In this document: positions 52,387-62,193 of the stretch, piece by piece
Position numbering within the stretch: the stretch's first letter is position 1
How the letters are laid out: each line of letters opens with the position of its first letter
NCBI RefSeq assembly: GCF_008642335.1
Contig: NZ_CP029191.1
Location: 1 to 64,000, forward strand
Direction: 5' to 3'
Origin: Streptomyces venezuelae
GTDB taxonomy: Bacteria > Actinomycetota > Actinomycetes > Streptomycetales > Streptomycetaceae
Length of the DNA: 64,000 nt
Translations under genes and position numbers: made by a program
Notes under the pieces: model-generated
What the model saw: the letters and a program-made list of their open reading frames with translations, nothing else
What the model was told of the DNA's origin: nothing
Databases searched by the model: none

Positions 52387-53499
52387 TCATCGAGGGGGTC
52401 GGCGGACGCCGAGGCCGGCGTCGTCCACCGGGCGCTGCCCGGCGGCTTTCAGGACCTTGTTGAGCGGGGCGAGGTCGTAGATGCCGGACAGGTCGGGGTG
52501 CTGCAGCAGGCCGGCCCGCACGGCGTGGGCGGCCTCGGTGCGCAAGGTGGCGGCCAGCGGGTCGTCGGTGAAGTCGATGGACTGCCAGGCCGGGTCCAGG
52601 ACCCGGCGGGGCAGGGCCTTGCCGGCGTCGGCGGCCAGCTGTTGGTTGGCGGCCTGCCGGGCGCGGCCGGGATGGTCCTTGATCCACCGGTTGGTGGCCA
52701 CCGACGCCGTCAGCACCGCCTCGACGACCCGGGGGTGCCGGGCGAGGAACTTCTGGGAGACGATGATGTTGGTGATGACGAAGGAGCCGCCGGGCCACAG
52801 CGTCTTCTCGTCCAGCAGGACCTTGCCGCCCAGGGCGACGATCTTGGAGGCGGTGGGCTCGGGCACCCACGCGCCGTCGAGGGAGCCGGACTTGTAGGCG
52901 TCGGGGGTGACCTTGTTGTCGCTGCGCACCACGGTCACCTCGCCCTTGCCGCTGGGCGCGTCGACCTGCCAGCCCCTGCCGGCCGCCCAGTTGAGGAAGG
53001 CGACGTCCTGGGTGTTGCCCAGCTGCGGGGTGGCGATCTTCTTGCCCTTGACGTCGTCCAGGGTCTTGATCTTCTTCGGGTTCACGACGAGTTTCACGCC
53101 GCCGGAGGCGGAGCCGCCGATGATGCGCAGGTTCGTGCCGCCCGACTTGGTGAACCCGTTGATCGCCGGGGACGGGCCGATCCAGCCGATGTCGATCGAG
53201 CCCGCGTTGAGCGCCTCGATCTCGGAGGGGCCCGCGTTGAAGGTGGCGTACGTCGCCCGGGTGGCGCCCAGCGCCTTTTGGAAGAAGCCCTGCCGGTTGC
53301 CGACCAGGGCGGTGGCGTGGGTGAGGTTGGCGAAGTAGCCGATGCGCACCGAGTCCAGGCCGTCGATCTTGTGTGCGCCGGCGGCGATCGGCGCGGTGTC
53401 CTTGTCCTTGGCCTGCGAGCCGTAGCCGCAGCCCGCGGGCGCCCACAGCAGCAGGGCGGCCAGCAGGGCGGGTACGGCGCGCCGTCTCAGAAGTCCCAT
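52387..53499 (-). CDS. Substrate-binding lipoprotein of the sulfonate-type importer (SsuA-like)
   Basis: 370 residues with a lipoprotein signal (LLAALLLWAPAGC, lipobox Cys at residue 24). The NMT1/SsuA-like fold shows VRIGYFANLTHATALVGNRQGFF, AGSIDIGWIGPSPAINGF and DGAWVPEPTASKI. It captures the substrate outside the membrane. Its start overlaps the cysN stop by 13 nt, tying the importer to sulfate activation. Confidence 0.88.
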   Translation of the reverse strand: MGLLRRRAVPALLAALLLWAPAGCGYGSQAKDKDTAPIAAGAHKIDGLDSVRIGYFANLTHATALVGNRQGFFQKALGATRATYATFNAGPSEIEALNAGSIDIGWIGPSPAINGFTKSGGTNLRIIGGSASGGVKLVVNPKKIKTLDDVKGKKIATPQLGNTQDVAFLNWAAGRGWQVDAPSGKGEVTVVRSDNKVTPDAYKSGSLDGAWVPEPTASKIVALGGKVLLDEKTLWPGGSFVITNIIVSQKFLARHPRVVEAVLTASVATNRWIKDHPGRARQAANQQLAADAGKALPRRVLDPAWQSIDFTDDPLAATLRTEAAHAVRAGLLQHPDLSGIYDLAPLNKVLKAAGQRPVDDAGLGVRRPPR

Positions 53500-54824
53500 G
53501 CGTCGTCCTGAGCGGGGTCGGTGGCCGGGTGGGTGGCCGGGTCCGGCAGGGCGAAGGCTTCGCCGACCATGCCCGCGGTCAGGGTGGTGCCGTCGGCCGG
53601 GTCGATGAGGATGAAGGAGCCGGTGCGCCGGGAGTGGGCGTAGCTGTCCAGGGGCAGCGGTTCGGCGGTGCGCAGGCGCACCTGCCCGATGTCGTTGGCG
53701 GCTAGCCGGCCCGGGTGCGGGTAGGGCGAGAGGTCCTCCAGGGTGAGGCGGGAGGGGATGTCGGTGACCAGGGCCTTGACGGTGCGGGTGCCGTGTTTGA
53801 GCAGCACCCGCCGGCCGACGGTGAGCGGCTGGTCGGCGACGTGGCAGACGGTCGCCGCCACCTCGCGGGTGGTGGCCGGCGCCTCGTCGGCCGGCACGAT
53901 CAGGTCGCCGCGGGAGACGTCGAGGTCGTCGCTCAGCAGCACGGTCACCGACTGCAGGGCCCCGGCCGTCTCGACGGTGCGGCCCAGGCGTTCGATGGCG
54001 GCGATGGTGGTGGTGCGGCCCGAGGGCAGCACGCGCACCTGCTGGCCGGTGCGGAAGGTGCCCTCGGCGATGCGGCCGGCGTAGCCGCGGTAGTCGGGGC
54101 GCTCAGGGCTCTGCGGGCGGATGACGTACTGCACGGGAAGGCGGGCGGCGCGCGGCGCCATCAGGTCGCCGACGGGCACGCTCTCCAGGTGTTCCAGGAC
54201 GGTGGGGCCGCCGTACCAGTCCATGTGCGCGGAGGTGTCCACGACGTTGTCGCCGGCCAGCGCGGAGATCGGGATGACGGTGACCTGCGGGCCGCCCAGC
54301 TCCTTGACGTAGGCCGTGTACTCCTCGGCGATCTCCGCGAAGACCGCTTCCCGGTGGCCGACGAGGTCCATCTTGTTGACCGCCAGGACGATCTGCGGGA
54401 CGCGCAGCAGGGCGGCGATGGCGGTGTGGCGGCGGGTCTGTTCGACGACGCCGTTGCGGGCGTCGACCAGGATGATCGTGAGTTCGGCGGTGGAGGCGCC
54501 GGTGACCATGTTGCGGGTGTACTGCACGTGGCCGGGGGTGTCGGCGAGGATGAAGCGGCGCCGGGGGGTGGCGAAGTAGCGGTAGGCGACGTCGATGGTG
54601 ATGCCCTGTTCGCGTTCGGCGCGCAGGCCGTCGGTGAGCAGCGCCAGGTCGGGGGTGGCCTGCCCGCGGTTGCGGGAGGCGTGGGCGACGGCTTCCAGCT
54701 GGTCGGCCAGGACCGACTTGGAGTCGTGCAACAGCCGTCCCACCAGGGTGGACTTGCCGTCGTCGACGGAGCCGGCGGTGGCAAAGCGCAGTGTGTCGGC
54801 GGCGGTGTCGCTCAGATGGCTCAT
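53487..54824 (-). CDS. cysN: Sulfate adenylyltransferase large subunit (GTPase)
   Basis: 445 residues. The GTPase motifs are AGSVDDGKSTLVGRLLHD (G1), the switch region ITIDVAYRYF, DTPGHVQYTRNM (G3) and NKMDL (G4), followed by the EF-Tu-like beta-barrels. With CysD it makes adenosine 5'-phosphosulfate from ATP and sulfate, driven by GTP hydrolysis. No APS kinase domain is fused; CysC is separate. Start ATG 54824 shares a base with the cysD stop. Supplies activated sulfate for a cluster sulfotransferase (inferred). Confidence 0.95.
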   Translation of the reverse strand: MSHLSDTAADTLRFATAGSVDDGKSTLVGRLLHDSKSVLADQLEAVAHASRNRGQATPDLALLTDGLRAEREQGITIDVAYRYFATPRRRFILADTPGHVQYTRNMVTGASTAELTIILVDARNGVVEQTRRHTAIAALLRVPQIVLAVNKMDLVGHREAVFAEIAEEYTAYVKELGGPQVTVIPISALAGDNVVDTSAHMDWYGGPTVLEHLESVPVGDLMAPRAARLPVQYVIRPQSPERPDYRGYAGRIAEGTFRTGQQVRVLPSGRTTTIAAIERLGRTVETAGALQSVTVLLSDDLDVSRGDLIVPADEAPATTREVAATVCHVADQPLTVGRRVLLKHGTRTVKALVTDIPSRLTLEDLSPYPHPGRLAANDIGQVRLRTAEPLPLDSYAHSRRTGSFILIDPADGTTLTAGMVGEAFALPDPATHPATDPAQDDAWDF

Positions 54825-55765
54825 CAGAAGTACCCCTCGCGCTTGCGGTCTTCCATCGCGGCCTCGGAGAGCTTGTCGTCGGCGCGGGTGGCGCCGCGTT
54901 CGGTGAGGCGGGACGCGGCGATCTCCGTGATGACCTTGTCGATGGTGTCGGCGTCGGAGTCCACCGCGCCGGTGCAGGACATGTCGCCGACGGTGCGGTA
55001 GCGCACCCGGCGCTTCTCGGTGCGCTCCCCCGGTGCCGGGCCGCCCCAGGACCCGGCGGTCAGCCACATGTGGTGGCGCTCGAACACCTCGCGTTCGTGG
55101 GCGAAGTAGATGCTCGGCAGCTCGATGCGTTCGCGGGCGATGTACTGCCACACGTCCAGCTCGGTCCAGTTGGACAGCGGGAAGACGCGCACGTGCTCGC
55201 GGGGCAGGTGGCGGCCGTTGTACAGGTTCCACAGCTCGGGGCGCTGGCGGCGCGGGTCCCACTGGGAGAACTCGTCGCGCAGGGAGAACACGCGTTCCTT
55301 GGCGCGGGCTTTTTCCTCGTCGCGGCGCCCGCCGCCGAACACCGCGTCGAACCGCTCGCGTTGGATGGTGTCGGTCAGCGGGCGGGTCTGCAGCGGGTTG
55401 CGGGTGCCGTCGGGGCGCTCCTTGAGGATGCCGCGGTCGATGTAGTCCTGCACGGAGGCGACGTGCAGGCGCAGCCCGTGCTCGGCGACCACCCGGTCGC
55501 GGAAGGCGAGGACTTCGGGGAAGTTGTGGCCGGTGTCCACGTGCAGCAGCGCGAAGGGCACCGGCGCCGGTGTGAACGCCTTCAGTGCCAGGTGCAGCAT
55601 GACGATGGAGTCCTTGCCGCCGGAGAACAGCAGCACCGGGTTGTCGAACTCGCCCGCCACCTCGCGCAGGATGTGCACCGCCTCCGACTCCAGCACGTCG
55701 GGGTGCGAGAGGGCGTAGGGGCTCTGGCCGCCGCCGGCCGTCACCGCACCCAGGGTCGGTGTCAT
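54824..55765 (-). CDS. cysD: Sulfate adenylyltransferase small subunit
   Basis: 313 residues. The ATP pyrophosphatase motif VLLFSGGKDSIVMLHLALKAF (SGGKDS) and DTGHNFPEVLAFRD plus VFPLSNWTELDVWQYIARE are typical of CysD. ATP sulfurylase activity with CysN. ATG 55765 overlaps the cysC stop by 4 nt. Confidence 0.95.
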   Translation of the reverse strand: MTPTLGAVTAGGGQSPYALSHPDVLESEAVHILREVAGEFDNPVLLFSGGKDSIVMLHLALKAFTPAPVPFALLHVDTGHNFPEVLAFRDRVVAEHGLRLHVASVQDYIDRGILKERPDGTRNPLQTRPLTDTIQRERFDAVFGGGRRDEEKARAKERVFSLRDEFSQWDPRRQRPELWNLYNGRHLPREHVRVFPLSNWTELDVWQYIARERIELPSIYFAHEREVFERHHMWLTAGSWGGPAPGERTEKRRVRYRTVGDMSCTGAVDSDADTIDKVITEIAASRLTERGATRADDKLSEAAMEDRKREGYF

Positions 55766-56304
55766 ACCAGTCCCCTTTCGGTGAGCAGGGCGTGCACCGC
55801 GGCGGCGGACTGCGCCACGCTCTGGTGCTGCGACTCGATGCGCAGGTCCGGGGCGGTCGGCTCCTCGTAGGGGTCGTCCACGCCGGTCAGGCCCGTCAGC
55901 TGTCCGGCGGCCTGCTTGGCGTACAGGCCCTTCACGTCGCGTGCGCTGCACACCTCCAGCGGGGTGGCGACGTGCACTTCGAGGTAGGGGGTGCGGTTGC
56001 TGTCGTGGCGTTTGCGGACCGCTTCGCGGCTGTCGGTGTACGGCGCGATGACCGGGGCCAGCGCCAGGATGCCGTTGCGGGCCAGGAGTTCGGCGACGTA
56101 GCCGATGCGCTGCACGTTGGTGTCGCGGTCGGCGCGGGAGAAGCCGAGGCCGGCCGAGAGCGCCTCGCGGATCTCGTCGCCGTCCAGGACCTCCACGCGG
56201 TGCCCGTCCGCGCGGAGCCGGGCGGCCAGCTCGTAGGCGATGGTGGTCTTGCCGGCGCTGGGCAGGCCGGTGAGCCAGACGGTGACTCCGGGCGTCACGG
56301 GCAT
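55762..56304 (-). CDS. cysC: Adenylylsulfate (APS) kinase
   Basis: 180 residues. Walker A GLPSAGKTTIAYELAARLR, LDGDEIREALSAGLGFSRADRDTNVQRIG and the C-terminal GLYAKQAAGQL region identify APS kinase. It phosphorylates APS to PAPS, the sulfate donor for sulfotransferases. The gene follows the second of two flavin monooxygenases with a 42-nt gap, so it is transcribed with cluster tailoring genes. PAPS reductase is absent, which supports a role in sulfation instead of cysteine synthesis. Confidence 0.95.
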   Translation of the reverse strand: MPVTPGVTVWLTGLPSAGKTTIAYELAARLRADGHRVEVLDGDEIREALSAGLGFSRADRDTNVQRIGYVAELLARNGILALAPVIAPYTDSREAVRKRHDSNRTPYLEVHVATPLEVCSARDVKGLYAKQAAGQLTGLTGVDDPYEEPTAPDLRIESQHQSVAQSAAAVHALLTERGLV

Positions 56305-56346
56305 CTCCTGGGGGTCGGGGGGTGGCGGCGGTGCGGGGCGCGGGTC

Positions 56347-57876
56347 TCAGAGCGGCCGGGCGGGCGGGCGCGGGGCGCCGAACCAGCGGGTCAGGGCGTC
56401 GGTGAGGTCGCTGTCGCTGCCGGGCGCGGTCCAGGCGACGTAGCCGTCGGGCCGGATGAGGACGGCCTGCGGGGCCTGGGCGGCCGGGCCGGCGGGGCCG
56501 GTGGCTTCGGGGGTCCAGGTGCCGGTGACGATGTCGACGCCGGCGGTCCAGTCCTGGGCGAGCTGGGCGGCCTTGGAGCCGGTGCCGTCCGCGCCGTCGG
56601 TGGCGATCAGGACGCCGCGCGCGGGATGCAGCAGCTCCGCCACCCGGGTGCGGGTGCCGTCGGGGCGGGTCAGTTCCAGGGCGGGGGGCATGCGCCGGCC
56701 CAGCAGGGGGTGGTCCCCCGGCCCCATGTCGTAGCGGATGCCCAGGCCGCTGAGGACGCCCGCCAGATGGGTGGCCGCGTCCTTGTGGGTGAGGACCTCG
56801 CCGAGCACCTCGCGCAGCGGCGCCATCTCCTGCCCGGTCAGGCGCAGTTCGATGGCGGCGCGGGCGTTGCGCGCCAGCTGCTCCCCGATCGGGTGGCGCT
56901 CGGCGTGGTAGGTGTCCAGGAGCGTGTCGGGGGCGCGGCCGGCGAGGACCGCGGCCAGTTTCCAGCCGAGGTTCACCGCGTCCTGCACGCCCACGCTCAG
57001 CCCCTGCGCCATCGCCGGCGGCTGGACGTGGGTGGCATCGCCCGCCAGGAAGATCCGGCCGCGCCGGTAGTCGGCGGCCACCCGGGAGGCGTCGGTGAAG
57101 CAGCTGATCCAGCGGCACTGCCCGTGGTGGATGGACTCGCCGGTCAGCCGCTGCCAGGCGTCGGCGAGTTCGCCGTACGTGAGGGCCTCGCGGTCCTTGG
57201 GGCGCGTGCCCCGCTCGTAGGCGACGACGCGGGTGACGCCGTTCTCCAGGTCCATCGCCATGATCATGCTGCCGTCGGGGAGGTTCTCCCCGATGCGCCG
57301 GCGGCGGGTCTCGATACCGGTCACATCGGCGGTGTAGAAGCCGCGGGTGGGCTCGGGTCCGGGGAAGTCGATGCCGGCCAGCTTGCGGACGGTGCTGCGG
57401 CCGCCGTCGCAGCCGACCAGGTAGCGGGCCCGGTCCCGGCCCGCCCCCTCGGGCCCGTCGAAGGTCACCTCGACGCCGTCGGGGTGCTGGTCGAGGCCGG
57501 TGACCTCATGGCCGCGGCGGACGGTCACCCCGAGTCCGCCCGCCCACTCCTCAAGCATCCGCTCGGTGCGGGACTGCGAGACGCCGCGGGCGCCGCTGTG
57601 GTCCTCCTCCAGCGGGCCCAGGTCGATGGGCACCCCGCCGAAGTGGGCGTCGGCCGGCTCCGTGGCGCCGAGCCGGGCGAGCAGTCCGCGCTGGTCGAAG
57701 CTCTCCACGGCGCGGCGGGTGAGGCTGGCGCCGCGGGACTCGCGGGCCGGGGCGGGCAGCTTCTCGTAGACGACGACGTCGGCGCCGGCCAGGCGCAGCT
57801 CGCCGGCCATCATCAGCCCGACCGGGCCCGCGCCGACGACTATCACGTCCCTTCTCGTGCTCGTGCTCGTGCTCAT
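56347..57876 (-). CDS. Class A flavin monooxygenase (angucycline tailoring) 4
   Basis: 509 residues from ATG 57876 (AGGAG at 9 nt; GTG 57882 would overlap the previous stop). FAD motif VIVVGAGPVGLMMAGELRLAG, DG motif LVGCDGGRSTVRKLAG, and GDATHVQPPAMAQGLSVGVQDAVNLGWKLA. Its C-terminal half is closely similar to the next protein (LTRPDGTRTRVAELLH, DGYVAWTAPGSD), showing tandem duplication. Substrate position is not evident. Confidence 0.9.
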   Translation of the reverse strand: MSTSTSTRRDVIVVGAGPVGLMMAGELRLAGADVVVYEKLPAPARESRGASLTRRAVESFDQRGLLARLGATEPADAHFGGVPIDLGPLEEDHSGARGVSQSRTERMLEEWAGGLGVTVRRGHEVTGLDQHPDGVEVTFDGPEGAGRDRARYLVGCDGGRSTVRKLAGIDFPGPEPTRGFYTADVTGIETRRRRIGENLPDGSMIMAMDLENGVTRVVAYERGTRPKDREALTYGELADAWQRLTGESIHHGQCRWISCFTDASRVAADYRRGRIFLAGDATHVQPPAMAQGLSVGVQDAVNLGWKLAAVLAGRAPDTLLDTYHAERHPIGEQLARNARAAIELRLTGQEMAPLREVLGEVLTHKDAATHLAGVLSGLGIRYDMGPGDHPLLGRRMPPALELTRPDGTRTRVAELLHPARGVLIATDGADGTGSKAAQLAQDWTAGVDIVTGTWTPEATGPAGPAAQAPQAVLIRPDGYVAWTAPGSDSDLTDALTRWFGAPRPPARPL

Positions 57877-57878
57877 GC

Positions 57879-59426
57879 TCACGCTCCTGTTCGGTGGAGG
57901 GCGCCGGGAGTGCCGGGGGCCCCTGGGGTGCCGGGCGTGCCGGGGGTGCCGAACCAGTGGGCCAGGGCGTCGGCCAGGTCGCGGTCGCTGCCCGGCGCGG
58001 TCCAGGCGACGTAGCCGTCGGGGCGGATGAGGACCGCCACCGGGGCCGGGCCGGTCGAACCGGGGGCGTCGGGGGCGTCGGGGGTCCAGGTGCCGGTGAC
58101 GACGTCGACGCTCGCCGCCCAGTCCTGGGCGATCTCGGCCGTCTTGCCGTCCGCGCCGTCGGTGGTGATCAGTACGCCGCGCGCGGCGTGCAGCAGCTCC
58201 GCCACCCGGGTGCGGGTGCCGTCGGGGCGGGTCAGTTCCTTGTGCGGGGGCATGCGCCGGCCCAGCAGGGGGTGCTCCCCCGGCCCCAGGTCGTAGCCGA
58301 TGCCCAGCCCGCTCACGATGCCGGCCAGCTGCCCGGCGGCCTCCTTGTGCGCCACCAGCTCGCCCAGCACGCCGCGCAGCGGGTCCATGTCGGCGTCGCC
58401 GAGGTAGAGCATCGACGCCGCCTGCGCGTTGCGGATCAACTGCTCGCCGACCGGGTGGCGTTCGGCGTGGTAGGTGTCCAGGAGGTGCTCGGGGGCCCGG
58501 CCTGCGAGGTGGGCGGCCAGTTTCCAGCCCAGGTTCGCCGCGTCCTGCAGCCCGGCGCTCAGGCTCCAGGCGGCCAGCGGCGGCATGGCGTGGGCGGCAT
58601 CGCCCGCCAGCAGCACCCGGCCGCGCCGGTACTCGGTGGCCAGGGCGGCCGCGTTGTCGCAGGCCCACATCCACTGCGCGCTCGCGTGACGGATGTCCTC
58701 GCCGGTCAACTTCTGCCAGGCGTCTGCCACTTGAGGGAACGTCAGCTTGGCGGGGTCCTGGTGCGGGGGCAGGTCCTTGTCGTGGATGACGATGCGGCAG
58801 CGGCCCTCGCCCAGCGGGGTGCACACCACCATGTGGCCACCGGGCAGGCGCTCCCCGATGGGACGGGGGCGCAGCGTGATGCCGGTGAGCTCCGCGGTGT
58901 ACATGCCGCGGGTGGCCTCCCAGTGGCGGGCGGGGATGCCGGCGGCGGTGCGGACGGTGCTGTGCGGTCCGTCGCAGCCCACCACGTAGCGGGCGCGGTG
59001 CTCGCCGGCGCCTGCGGGTCCCTGGCAGGTGACGACGACGCCGTCGCTCTCCTCGCGCACGCCGGTGACCTCGAGCCCGCGGCGCACCGGCACCCCGAGC
59101 TCGGCGAGGCGGGCGGCCAGCATCGCCTCGGTGCGGGCCTGGGAGAGGCCCAGGACGCCGCTGTGGTCCTCCTCCAGCATGCCGAGATCGAACCGGACGC
59201 CGCCGAAGTGGCCCATCGGCCCCCACCGGAACCGGCCGAGCCCGGTGAGGAGTCCGCGCTGGTCGAGTGTTTCCGCCGCGCGCCGGTTGAAGCCGAGCGC
59301 GCGGGATTCCCCGGAGGGGGCGGGGAGTTTGTCGAAGACGGTGACATTCACACCGCCCAGGTGGAGTTCACAGGCCAGCATCAATCCGACGGGACCGGCA
59401 CCGACAATTATTACGCCAGTTTCCAT
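57879..59426 (-). CDS. Class A flavin monooxygenase (angucycline tailoring) 5, degenerate FAD motif
   Basis: 515 residues from ATG 59426. FAD motif VIIVGAGPVGLMLACELHLGG and DG motif VVGCDGPHSTVRTAAG are normal. The second FAD motif reads GDAAHAMPPLAAWSLSAGLQDAANLGWKL; the usual GGQG is AAWS, so flavin or oxygen chemistry may be altered. The C-terminus ends in a GTPGTPGAPGTPGA run. It is a tandem paralogue of the following gene and the first gene of the flavin/sulfur operon. A StrR-type repeat is 59 bp upstream. Confidence 0.9.
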   Translation of the reverse strand: METGVIIVGAGPVGLMLACELHLGGVNVTVFDKLPAPSGESRALGFNRRAAETLDQRGLLTGLGRFRWGPMGHFGGVRFDLGMLEEDHSGVLGLSQARTEAMLAARLAELGVPVRRGLEVTGVREESDGVVVTCQGPAGAGEHRARYVVGCDGPHSTVRTAAGIPARHWEATRGMYTAELTGITLRPRPIGERLPGGHMVVCTPLGEGRCRIVIHDKDLPPHQDPAKLTFPQVADAWQKLTGEDIRHASAQWMWACDNAAALATEYRRGRVLLAGDAAHAMPPLAAWSLSAGLQDAANLGWKLAAHLAGRAPEHLLDTYHAERHPVGEQLIRNAQAASMLYLGDADMDPLRGVLGELVAHKEAAGQLAGIVSGLGIGYDLGPGEHPLLGRRMPPHKELTRPDGTRTRVAELLHAARGVLITTDGADGKTAEIAQDWAASVDVVTGTWTPDAPDAPGSTGPAPVAVLIRPDGYVAWTAPGSDRDLADALAHWFGTPGTPGTPGAPGTPGALHRTGA

Positions 59427-59484
59427 TGTTGACCTTCCACGCGGGCGGCTGAGGAATCGTCGATGTCAAACTACACATCAGCAT

Positions 59485-59513
59485 GTTCAACCGGTGATTT
59501 CCCGCGGTTGAAC
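59485..59513. promoter_or_regulatory. StrR-box-like operator 2 (flavin/sulfur operon)
   Basis: GTTCAACCG (59485-59493), 11 nt, CGGTTGAAC (59505-59513). Arm length and 11-nt spacing match the described StrR-family consensus. It lies 59 bp before the flavin monooxygenase 5 start on the minus strand. Confidence 0.75.
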
Positions 59514-59551
59514 GAGGCGGGCGGAATCTGTTTCTGCCATGTGTGCGGGTT

Positions 59552-61090
59552 TTACGGGGCGGGCTGCGGCGGCGCGGGCGCCTGGCAGGTGGCGTCGGCG
59601 CCCTTGCGCGCGGCCGGGCGGCTGCCGTCCTTCAGGTAGGCGTCGACCACCGTGTTGACGCAGGTGTTGGCGTTGCGGGACAGCGACGTCTCGTGTTCGT
59701 AGCCGCCCTGCTCCACAAGGAGCCGGGAGCCGGGGAACCTGCGGTGCATGTCGTGGGCGCCCGCCAGTGGGGATCCGGCGACGTGCTCGCCCTGCACGAC
59801 CAGGACGTTCACGTCCTTGGCGCCGACCTTCTGCGGGGTGCCCGCGGGCGCGGGCCAGTACGCGCACGGCGCGTTGTACCAGGCGTTGAACCAGGTCAGG
59901 AAGGTGTTGCCGGCGCGGTAGTCGCGGGTGTAATCGCGGTGCCAGCGCTGCCAGTTCCGAGGCCAGGGCGAGTCGGTGCACTGCACCGCGCTGTACATGG
60001 CCTGCTTGTTCTGGGTCGGGTAGCCGGGCTCGTTGAAGGCGGACCTGAGCCCGGTGGCGTCCTCGCGCAGCACCCAGTCGGCCAGCGCCTTGGTGTGGCC
60101 GCTCCAGGCGGAGCGGCGGTAGAGGTCGATGAGGAAGACCTCGGTGTACTCGGCCGGGCCGATCTTTCCGTCGACGGGTGCCGTGCGCAGCTTGGCCATG
60201 CCTTGGTAGTACGCGGCCTCGACGGCGGCGCGGGTGGTGCCCAGGTGGTAGGTCGCGTCGTTGCGGGCGACCCAGGAGAAGTAGTTCTGGGCGCTCTGTT
60301 CGAAGGTGGCGTTCTGGGCGAGGACGTTCTTGTACCAGCCCTTGCCGGGCAGCATCACGGTGTCCAGGACCATGCGGCGCACCCGGTGGGGGTACATCGA
60401 GGCGTAGACCGAGCCGAGGTAGGTGCCGTAGTCCCAGCCGAAGTAGGTCAGTTGCTCCTCGCCGAGCGCCTGACGGATGAGGTCCAGGTCGCGGGCGCTG
60501 TCCTTGGTGCTGAGGAAGTTCAGGGTGTCGCCGTGGGCGCGGCCGCAGCTCGCGGCGAAGTCGCGGGCCCGGGTGCGCCAGGCGCGTTCGTCGGCGGCGG
60601 TGCGGGGCACCAGGTCGGCGCGGGCCCTGCCGGGCCAGACGTAGTCGGGCGCGCAGGTGATCCGCGGTTCGCTGGCGCCGGTGCCGCGCGGGTCGAAGCC
60701 GATCCAGTCGTAGGTGGCGCCGACGGCCGGGGACAGGCCGGAGGTGCCCTTGGCGAACCGGGTGGGCAGGTCGCGGCCGAACTGGCCGGGCCACTGGCCG
60801 CGGTTGAGCAGCACGATGCCCTGGTAGCGGTCCTCGGGTGCGGTGTGCCGGGCGCGGGTCAGTGCCAGGTCGATGGTGCGGCCGGTCGGCCTGGTGTGGT
60901 CGAGCGGGACGGCGAGCGTGCCGCACTCCAGGCCCTTGAGCAGGGCGCCGACGACGGGGTCGTTGTCCGGGCAGGGCGACCAGGAGACGGTGGACGCCGG
61001 GCGCTCGGGTGCGGCTTTCGCCGGCGCCGCGGCGACCGTTCCCGCCAGGGCGGTGGCGGCCGCCGCCGTAATTGCCAGTAACTTCCTCAC
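59552..61090 (-). CDS. Secreted alpha/beta hydrolase with Asp nucleophile, Alp1U-like epoxide hydrolase
   Basis: 512 residues from GTG 61090 (AAGGGG upstream). Signal peptide 1-26 (ends AAAPAKA). Overall it looks like the Streptomyces tripeptidyl aminopeptidase family (YDWIGFDPRGTGAS, C-terminal GEHVAGSP, GGYEHETSL). However, the nucleophile elbow GxSxG reads FGWDYGTYLG, with Asp about residue 220 in place of Ser. An Asp nucleophile is the signature of epoxide hydrolases and dehalogenases. Alp1U and Lom6 from kinamycin and lomaiviticin clusters are established epoxide hydrolases, and this is their probable homologue. It would open an epoxide of the benzofluorene outside the cell. Confidence 0.85.
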   Translation of the reverse strand: MRKLLAITAAAATALAGTVAAAPAKAAPERPASTVSWSPCPDNDPVVGALLKGLECGTLAVPLDHTRPTGRTIDLALTRARHTAPEDRYQGIVLLNRGQWPGQFGRDLPTRFAKGTSGLSPAVGATYDWIGFDPRGTGASEPRITCAPDYVWPGRARADLVPRTAADERAWRTRARDFAASCGRAHGDTLNFLSTKDSARDLDLIRQALGEEQLTYFGWDYGTYLGSVYASMYPHRVRRMVLDTVMLPGKGWYKNVLAQNATFEQSAQNYFSWVARNDATYHLGTTRAAVEAAYYQGMAKLRTAPVDGKIGPAEYTEVFLIDLYRRSAWSGHTKALADWVLREDATGLRSAFNEPGYPTQNKQAMYSAVQCTDSPWPRNWQRWHRDYTRDYRAGNTFLTWFNAWYNAPCAYWPAPAGTPQKVGAKDVNVLVVQGEHVAGSPLAGAHDMHRRFPGSRLLVEQGGYEHETSLSRNANTCVNTVVDAYLKDGSRPAARKGADATCQAPAPPQPAP

Positions 61091-61368
61091 GTAATCCCCT
61101 TCTTGAGGCAGATACGCCGCCGGGCCGGGTTGTGCGGGCAGGCCGGCGAAGCCGATTTTCTCGGGCGGGTCCTGGGGGCGGCGCGAGACTATCGGCTGCG
61201 GGAAGTGGCGTGAAAACAACTGCGGTTGAACAATGACGGGCGGTCGAGCGGGGCTGGAACGGCGGTATCGGGCGGGAACAGCGCGACTTGTTTACTGGAT
61301 ACGAAAAAGCCCCGCGGCCAGCCGGTCATGGGCTGTCCGCGGGGAAAAGGAAAAAGGTGCGGGTGGTG
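61091..61368. other. Spacer with one half StrR-like site
   Basis: 278 bp between the Asp-hydrolase start and the sulfotransferase stop. Only a single half-site, CGGTTGAAC at 61223-61231, is seen; the partner arm is absent. The promoter of the hydrolase gene is expected here but not recognised. Confidence 0.4.
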
Positions 61369-62061
<693 letters not shown>

Positions 62062-62126
62062 GGGGCGGTTCCTTCCCTGCGGCTGGGTGGTCAGGTGGTG
62101 CGTGGGGTCCCGGTCGTCACTGCTAT

Positions 62127-62153
62127 GACGCCCGGCGGCGCGCGGATGTGACA
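62127..62153 (-). promoter_or_regulatory. ECF41-type promoter of the sulfotransferase gene
   Basis: Minus strand TGTCACA (complement of 62147-62153), 16 nt, CGTCATAGCAGTGACG. It is the same as the MMPL exporter promoter through the region after the -10. The GTG start is about 66 nt downstream. Confidence 0.8.
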
Positions 62154-62193
62154 GGCGTACGGCGCGCCGCACGGGCCGGGGCGCGGCGGGCGC

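Noticed and set aside
59552..61090. Tripeptidyl aminopeptidase annotation
   Set aside because: The catalytic Ser is Asp, so peptidase activity is unlikely; epoxide hydrolase is favoured.
61223..61231. Fourth StrR-type site (CGGTTGAAC)
   Set aside because: The left arm at the required distance does not match, so it is only a half-site.
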